Shown in pieces: positions 5,112 to 9,329 of a DNA stretch of 9,329 nucleotides. This stretch comes from an uncultured Collinsella sp. (GTDB taxonomy: Bacteria > Actinomycetota > Coriobacteriia > Coriobacteriales > Coriobacteriaceae), in the NCBI GenBank assembly GCA_902494295.1, contig CABUSL010000084.1, positions 1-9,329 on the forward strand. Reading direction: 5' to 3'. How positions within the stretch are numbered: the first letter of the stretch is position 1; each line of letters starts with the position of its first letter. The translations under genes and the position numbers were made by a program. Below the pieces are notes generated by a model that was given only the letters and a program-made list of their open reading frames with translations, was not told the origin of the DNA and made no database searches.

Positions 5112-6674
5112 ATGCGAAAGCAAATCCATGACAACCCAATCGACCACGGCCGCGCGTGCGCGCTCTCCCACGGAACGTGGCGACGCGTGGGCGCCAAGCT
5201 CGCCTGCGCGGGGGCTTGCGCGCTCATGGTCGGTCAGCTGCTGCTACCCAGCGTGGCGCTCGCCGCCAAATGGGTCAACGTCGGCGGCACGCAGTACAAC
5301 AAGGGCGCCGGCGACGAGGCCGGAACGTGGTCCTGGGACGGCGCCGACGACATGAAGCTCAATGACTACAACGGCGCCGGTATCAGCGCTCAGGGCAACC
5401 TCAATATCGGCGTGACGGGCACCAACACCGTAACGGCCGATTCCTTGCAGAGCGCTATCGAGGTCAAGGACGGCAACCTTGCCATCACGGGGGAGGGAAC
5501 CCTCAACGCGACGGCCGAACCACAGAAGAGCAGGAGCGCTGTTAAGGTCGAGTGCGGTAGCCTTGCCATCTCGGGCGACGTGACTCTCAACGCGACGGCC
5601 GGGACCGATACGATAGCGGTTTCGGGGGACGGTAAGGCCGGCGGCGACGTGGACATCCGCGGTGCCAACGTTAACGTGACGGCAACGAACAAAGTGCCTC
5701 ATACCATCGGCATTCATACGCGGGCAGGCAACATAACCATTAACGAGGGCGCCGACGTCCACGTCGAGGCGGAGGCGAATGGGGGGCTCAATGCCGTTGC
5801 AGTCTATGCCGAAAACATCTCCTCCGAGCATGGAGGCCGCATCGCGGTGGATAACGCAAAATTAGATGCGGCGGCGCGTAATGCAAACATGTTGTCGGTC
5901 GCCCTGTATTCGTCCGGGGGTAAGGATACATATTTGAGTATTACCAACGGGGCGGATGCTACGCTCGTGGCGAGCGATAGTGTCGAGGTTTTGGATGGTG
6001 TTTGGATGCGCGCGCAGGACGGCGTGTCGCGGGTGCTCGTCGAGAATTCGAGCCTTACAGTTCGATGCGGTGACGGAACTGGCCACAGTCGTAAACATGG
6101 CTACGGAATATATTCCCAGTCCGGCTCCCAGTCCGCCATCCCTCGAATTGACATCATTAATTCAAATGTTGAGGTGTCGGGTAATGCAGCGGCAATCTAC
6201 GCTGTCAATCAAGGTGATGCAGCCCCTTGTCTCTCAATTGATGGCGGATCGGTAGTTACGACTCCCGCCGGCGGCACTGTGCGAGAAACTACGGGAAACG
6301 GACTCGTCATCGGTGCTGCCGGGTCGTCCACTATCCAGGATGTTAGGACCTCCGACGAGGTTGCCCGCAGCGTGGTAATCAGCTCCGGAGATGCGGTCGA
6401 GCCTGAGCCCACGCCGCAGCCTGAGCCTACCCCGGCTCCCACGCCGCAGCCAGGCGGCGGAAGTGAGACTGGCACGCCGTCCGTGACGCTGACTCAGGCG
6501 AGTTCCACGACTGCTGCCTCCAAGCCGGCCGCGAAGGCCACCGCTGCCCAGAAGTCCGTGGGCACTCTGGCCGCCACGGGCGACAACGCCGCGACGGCGG
6601 CAGCGGCCCTTGGCATCGCCGGCGCAACCGTTGCCGCTGCCGGCATCGCCGCAACCAAGCGCCGCAAGCGCTAG
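5112..6674 (+). CDS. Secreted beta-helix-like surface protein with LPxTG-like anchor
   Basis: 520 residues, probably exported by Sec and attached to the wall by a sortase. An unusually long N-region (1-28) precedes a hydrophobic core (about 29-50) and a cleavage site near ALA-A (49-52). Residues 95-220 hold about five short repeats of the type GNLxIxGxxTLNATA (near 95, 121, 149, 178 and 206), and similar strands continue to about 420. This suggests a right-handed beta-helix as in carbohydrate-binding or adhesin-like proteins. A stalk rich in Pro, Glu and Thr follows (430-450: PEPTPQPEPTPAPTPQP), then a Ala/Ser/Thr-rich spacer. The tail is a sorting signal: LAATGD (486-491), a hydrophobic run (about 494-513) and KRRKR. 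No catalytic motif is visible. Bases about 5700-6300 look less GC-rich than the ends. Ligand unknown; adhesion or glycan binding is inference. Confidence 0.88.
   Translation: MRKQIHDNPIDHGRACALSHGTWRRVGAKLACAGACALMVGQLLLPSVALAAKWVNVGGTQYNKGAGDEAGTWSWDGADDMKLNDYNGAGISAQGNLNIGVTGTNTVTADSLQSAIEVKDGNLAITGEGTLNATAEPQKSRSAVKVECGSLAISGDVTLNATAGTDTIAVSGDGKAGGDVDIRGANVNVTATNKVPHTIGIHTRAGNITINEGADVHVEAEANGGLNAVAVYAENISSEHGGRIAVDNAKLDAAARNANMLSVALYSSGGKDTYLSITNGADATLVASDSVEVLDGVWMRAQDGVSRVLVENSSLTVRCGDGTGHSRKHGYGIYSQSGSQSAIPRIDIINSNVEVSGNAAAIYAVNQGDAAPCLSIDGGSVVTTPAGGTVRETTGNGLVIGAAGSSTIQDVRTSDEVARSVVISSGDAVEPEPTPQPEPTPAPTPQPGGGSETGTPSVTLTQASSTTAASKPAAKATAAQKSVGTLAATGDNAATAAAALGIAGATVAAAGIAATKRRKR
5502..5601 (+). 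repeat. In-frame direct repeat coding a beta-helix rung
   Basis: The 16-mer CTCAACGCGACGGCCG occurs at 5502-5517 and 5586-5601. The offset is 84 bases, or 28 codons, and both copies encode LNATA in the same frame. This marks a recent duplication of, or exchange between, neighbouring repeat units of the surface protein. Confidence 0.75.
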
Positions 6675-6712
6675 GCTTTTGGTGGCAGCGCCCATTCTCG
6701 GCTTTTACAAAA

Positions 6713-6767
6713 TCTCGATCTGTAACACCAAACCTGATAGTTGGGCTCTAGGTGTTACAGATTGAGA
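6713..6767. repeat. GTAACA/TGTTAC palindrome, copy A
   Basis: Arms 6713-6729 and 6751-6767 form a 17-bp stem with one G.T pair around a 21-base loop. The arm includes ATCTGTAACACC. It starts 39 bases after the surface-protein stop. The right half (from TTGGGCTCTA through ATTGAGACGA) is similar to that of copy B, so the two share an origin. No T-run follows, so it does not look like a simple terminator. Confidence 0.85.
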
Positions 6768-6792
6768 CGAACTGTTCAGCCGCTAACCTAAC

Positions 6793-6849
6793 GTCTCGAT
6801 CTGTAACACGTGGCGAGGAATTTGGCCTCTAACTGTTACAGATTGAGAC
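6793..6849. repeat. GTAACA/TGTTAC palindrome, copy B
   Basis: Arms 6793-6808 (GTCTCGATCTGTAACA) and 6834-6849 form a 16-bp stem with the same single G.T pair as copy A, around a 25-base loop. The arms of A and B are almost identical, the left halves of the loops differ, and TGG or TTGG with CTCTA recurs on the right. Tandem spacing is 26 bases. It could be a pair of binding sites, a small non-autonomous repeat, or RNA hairpins in the 3' end of the surface-protein message. Confidence 0.85.
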
Positions 6850-6871
6850 AAAACGACCGACCAGACCCCCG

Positions 6872-6906
6872 ACCACCACAAAGATGCCTGTCCCCTTTGT
6901 GGTGGT
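6872..6906. repeat. GGGGACAG palindrome, inverted copy of 4077-4111
   Basis: A perfect 12-bp stem (6872-6883 with 6895-6906, arm ACCACCACAAAG) has an 11-base loop ATGCCTGTCCC. Its reverse complement matches 4077-4111 at 34 of 35 bases, the one change being in the loop edge (C to T). It lies in a convergent gene gap. No T-run follows on either strand, so it differs from the first copy in lacking a terminator tail. Confidence 0.88.
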
Positions 6907-6920
6907 TGGGGCGGCCGGCA

Positions 6921-6961
6921 TAGAAAAAGTCCCCGCCGGGCGTGTGCTCGACGGGGACTTT
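6921..6961 (-). terminator. Intrinsic terminator of the nfn operon
   Basis: On the minus strand, a 10-bp stem (6952-6961 with 6926-6935, arm AAAGTCCCCG on the plus strand) with a 16-base loop is followed by TTTTTCTA. It lies 28 bases past the nfnB-like stop, the expected form and place. On the plus strand the tail TTTGCCGTTT is weaker but could help stop transcription from the surface-protein side. Confidence 0.85.
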
Positions 6962-6989
6962 GCCGTTTGATGGCTAGCGCTGTAGGTGA

Positions 6990-8399
6990 TTACTCGCCCA
7001 GCAGGCTCTTGGTGATGGAGGCAGCGGCCTTCTTGCCGGCGCCCATCGCCAGAATGACCGTAGCGGCACCGGTGACGATGTCGCCGCCGGCCCAGATGCG
7101 GGGATCGGTGGTCTGGCCGGTCTCCTCGTCGGCAACGATGTAGCCCCACTTGTTGAGCTCCATCTTGCCGCCGATCTTCTTTGCGAAGGGGTTGGCGTTG
7201 GTGCCGATAGCCGAGATTGCGACGTCGCAGGGAATCTCCTCGATGGCGCCCTCGATGGGCACCGGGCGACGACGGCCGGACTCGTCGGGCTCGCCGAGCT
7301 CCATCTTCTGGACCTTGACGGCGCACACGGAGCCGTCTTCGCCAGCGACAAACTCGAGCGGGGAGACAAGCGGCAGAACCTCGACGCCCTCGGCCTTGGC
7401 ATGGTGCAGCTCGGCGCGACGGCAGGGCATCTCGTCCTCGGTACGGCGGTAAGCGATGATGGCGTGCTCGGCGCCCAGACGCTTGGCGGTACGGACGGCG
7501 TCCATAGCCACGTTGCCGCCACCAAAGACGACGACGTTCTTGCCGTGCTTGGTGGGGGTATCGTACTCGGGGAACTTGTTGGCCTTCATCAGGTTCACGC
7601 GGGTGAGGTACTCGTTCGCGAAGAAGACGTTGGGCAGGTTCTCGCCGGGGACGTTGAGGAACTTGGGCAGGCCAGCGCCGGTTGCCACGTAGATGGCGTC
7701 GAAGCCCTGCTCGAACAGCTCCTCGGCCGTGGCCATGTTGCCCACGACGGAGTTGTACTCAAACTTGACGCCCATGTCCTCAAGGCCGTCAATCTCACGC
7801 TTGACGACTGCCTTGGGCAGACGGAACTCGGGGATGCCGTAGACCAGCACGCCGCCGCCGGTGAAGAAGGCCTCGAAGACGGTAACGTCAAAGCCGTTAC
7901 GGGCGAGCTCGCCGGCGCAGGTGATGCCGGACGGGCCGGAGCCGACGACGGCGACCTTCTTGCCGTTCTTGGGGGCCATCTTGGGCGTGGAGGCGAGCTC
8001 GGGGCGATCACCCAGGAAGCGCTCGAGCTGGCCGATGGCCACGGGCTCGGACTTCTTACCACGGATGCACTTGCCCTCGCACTGGTTCTCCTGCGGGCAG
8101 ACACGGCCGCAGATGGCGGGAAGCATGGAGTCCTCGCGGATGGTATCGAGAGCGCCGCCGAAGTCCTTCGCGCGGATCTGCTCGATAAAGCGGGGGATGT
8201 TGATGTTGACGGGGCAGCCCTCAACACAGAACGGCTTCTTGCAGTTGAGGCAGCGCTCGGCCTCGGCCAGCGCCATCTCCTCGGTGAAGCCCTTGTCGAC
8301 GGGGCGGAAGTCGCAGGCGCGCTCGGCAGCCGGCTCCTCGTTATCGGGGGTGCGGGGCGACTTCATATCGGCAACGAAACGACCGTTAACTAGTGGCAT
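6990..8399 (-). CDS. nfnB: NfnB/GltD-like FeS flavoprotein (NADPH-binding subunit)
   Basis: 469 residues, the usual length for GltD/NfnB/SudA proteins. The N-terminal domain has eight Cys for two [4Fe-4S] clusters: Cys50, 53, 58, 62 (CxxCxxxxCxxxCP) and Cys97, 101, 107, 111. FAD binding is shown by GSGPSG (153-158) and the C-terminal WAGGD motif; NADP(H) binding by GGGNVAMD (293-300) and the following YRRTEDEMP. In Nfn this subunit holds the bifurcating FAD and the ferredoxin and NADP(H) sites. Database entries often label such proteins NADPH-dependent glutamate synthase small chain, but no large glutamate synthase gene is in view, and the partner directly upstream is NfnA-like, so Nfn fits better. 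Its ATG overlaps the upstream gene by 10 bases, implying coupled translation. Cytoplasmic. Confidence 0.9.
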   Translation of the reverse strand: MPLVNGRFVADMKSPRTPDNEEPAAERACDFRPVDKGFTEEMALAEAERCLNCKKPFCVEGCPVNINIPRFIEQIRAKDFGGALDTIREDSMLPAICGRVCPQENQCEGKCIRGKKSEPVAIGQLERFLGDRPELASTPKMAPKNGKKVAVVGSGPSGITCAGELARNGFDVTVFEAFFTGGGVLVYGIPEFRLPKAVVKREIDGLEDMGVKFEYNSVVGNMATAEELFEQGFDAIYVATGAGLPKFLNVPGENLPNVFFANEYLTRVNLMKANKFPEYDTPTKHGKNVVVFGGGNVAMDAVRTAKRLGAEHAIIAYRRTEDEMPCRRAELHHAKAEGVEVLPLVSPLEFVAGEDGSVCAVKVQKMELGEPDESGRRRPVPIEGAIEEIPCDVAISAIGTNANPFAKKIGGKMELNKWGYIVADEETGQTTDPRIWAGGDIVTGAATVILAMGAGKKAAASITKSLLGE

Positions 8400-9229
8400 G
8401 CGCAGCTCTTTTCCTCATAGGCCTTGAGGGACTCGCCCTCTTCGGAACGGTAAGCGGCCTGGCGGGCACGAAGGTCATCCCAGTCGACCAGGGTGGCATC
8501 GAAGTCGGGGCCGTCGACGCAAGCGAACTTGGTCACGCCGCCCACCTCGACGCGGCAGCAGCCGCACATGCCGGTGCCGTCAACCATGATGGGGTTGAGG
8601 GACGCGGTGATGGGGGTGTCGTACTTCTGGGCGGTGAGGGTCGAGAACTTCATCATCGGAACGGGGCCGACGCAGAAGACCTGGTTCACGGCCTTGTCCT
8701 GCAGCAGACGCTCCAGCGGAGCGGTGACAACGCCCTGCTCGCCGTAGGAGCCGTCGTCGGTGGTGATGTGGATGTGGTCCTCGTCGAGGAGCTCGCGGAA
8801 CTGGTCCTCCATGAGCAGGAGGTCCTTGGTGCGGGCGCCCATGATGGCGTGAACCTCGTGGCCGGTCTCGACCAGGTGCTTGGCGACCGGGAAGGCAATT
8901 GCCAGGCCGACGCCGCCGCCAATGACGGCGCAGGGGCCCTCGGCCATCTCGGTGGGAACGCCCAGCGGGCCCACGACGTCGCGCAGCGACTCGCCGGCCT
9001 CGTAGGTGGACAGCATCTCGGTGGTCTTGCCGATCACCATGAAGATGAACTCGACCCAGCCCTCGTCACCGTTCCAGCCGGCCAGGGTAAACGGGACGCG
9101 CTCGCCCGTCTCGTTGGCGCGAACCATGAGGAACTGTCCAGCGTGCGCATGTTTGGCGATTGCAGGCGCCTCGATGCGGAACTTGAACACCTTCTCCGAG
9201 AACTGCGTCTTCTCCAGGATCTTATACAT
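8390..9229 (-). CDS. nfnA: NfnA/PyrK-like flavoprotein (NADH-binding subunit)
   Basis: 279 residues, matching the roughly 30-kDa NfnA subunit and sulfide dehydrogenase/dihydroorotate dehydrogenase electron-transfer homologues. The N-terminal FAD barrel has RVPFTL (44-49). The NAD-binding domain has GGGVGLA (104-110) and CVGPVPMM (186-193). The C-terminal [2Fe-2S] site reads DGTGMCGCC (217-225) with a last Cys at 237. Asp217 with Cys222, 225 and 237 fits the unusual one-Asp, three-Cys ligation described for Nfn. With NfnB it would use NADH and reduced ferredoxin together to reduce two NADP+, or run the reverse. The start at 9229 is backed by GAGAGGGG five bases upstream. First gene of a two-gene operon. 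Confidence 0.9.
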   Translation of the reverse strand: MYKILEKTQFSEKVFKFRIEAPAIAKHAHAGQFLMVRANETGERVPFTLAGWNGDEGWVEFIFMVIGKTTEMLSTYEAGESLRDVVGPLGVPTEMAEGPCAVIGGGVGLAIAFPVAKHLVETGHEVHAIMGARTKDLLLMEDQFRELLDEDHIHITTDDGSYGEQGVVTAPLERLLQDKAVNQVFCVGPVPMMKFSTLTAQKYDTPITASLNPIMVDGTGMCGCCRVEVGGVTKFACVDGPDFDATLVDWDDLRARQAAYRSEEGESLKAYEEKSCACH

Positions 9230-9329
9230 AGAACCCCTCTCTTGTTAGGGCCGCCGAACCGTGCCTCCACGGAAATGGACGGTAGCCCGAATAAAACCGT
9301 ACGCGCACAGGCGTTGTGCAGACATACGG
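9230..9329 (-). promoter_or_regulatory. Leader and upstream region of the nfn operon
   Basis: Contains the ribosome site and a structured leader but no gene that I can see. Small stems are 9259-9263 with 9268-9272, and 9305-9309 with 9315-9319 nested inside 9297-9301 with 9325-9329. The nested pair forms an imperfect 33-base palindrome at the window edge that could be an operator or part of an RNA structure. No convincing -35/-10 pair is visible; TTTTATT (read on the minus strand near 9290-9296) is the only AT-rich candidate. Confidence 0.35.

Noticed and set aside
4998..5171. N-terminal extension of the LuxR-type regulator to 5171
   Set aside because: No helices or domain in the added 58 residues, and it would overlap the start of the divergent gene and its promoter.
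6713..6906. CRISPR array
   Set aside because: The repeats are separate palindromes with long loops, only two alike, and no regular spacers or cas genes are present.
7401..8393. 330-codon plus-strand frame opposite nfnB
   Set aside because: Product is repetitive in Leu, Gly, Ala and Asp with no motifs; mirror of a conserved gene.

Overview
The window looks like a piece of a GC-rich, Gram-positive-type (monoderm) actinobacterial chromosome, most likely a gut Coriobacteriia member such as Collinsella. This is inferred from four things: a regulator joining membrane helices to a LuxR-type HTH, a surface protein with an LPxTG-like LAATGD anchor, an Nfn-type redox pair, and many intergenic palindromes with a GGGGACAG core. 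No rRNA, tRNA, CRISPR array, integrase or transposase gene is visible.

Layout. Bases 1-365 hold no convincing gene. They contain a structured stretch, a terminator-like hairpin (90-112), a perfect 26-bp inverted repeat (193-259) and a possible promoter. Bases 366-4067 (+) form a five-gene run: GlnQ-type ABC ATPase, Tat-type lipoprotein binding protein, two HisM-type permeases, and a cytidylate-kinase-like protein. The binding protein resembles the aspartate/glutamate binder PEB1a, so the transporter probably imports acidic amino acids. The run ends at a strong hairpin plus T-tract (4074-4120), itself a copy of the GGGGACAG palindrome.

Bases 4119-4997 (-) encode a six-helix membrane protein with a C-terminal LuxR HTH. 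It is divergent, across a 114-bp region, from a 520-residue secreted beta-helix-like protein (5112-6674, +) with a Pro-rich stalk and a sortase-type tail. The regulator may sense a membrane signal and control the surface protein; that link is inference. The gap 6675-6989 contains two tandem palindromes with GTAACA/TGTTAC arms, then a near-identical inverted copy of the 4077-4111 palindrome, then a terminator for the next operon.

Bases 6990-9229 (-) encode an NfnB/GltD-like flavoprotein and, upstream of it, an NfnA/PyrK-like flavoprotein, overlapping by 10 nt. Together they fit an electron-bifurcating NADH-dependent ferredoxin:NADP+ oxidoreductase.

The least explained material is the palindrome family: five hairpin units at four sites with a constant core but changing, still complementary arms. 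Next are the two GTAACA palindromes, whose half-site also occurs in front of the surface-protein gene. I see no clear evidence of a new defence or mobile system with its own proteins.
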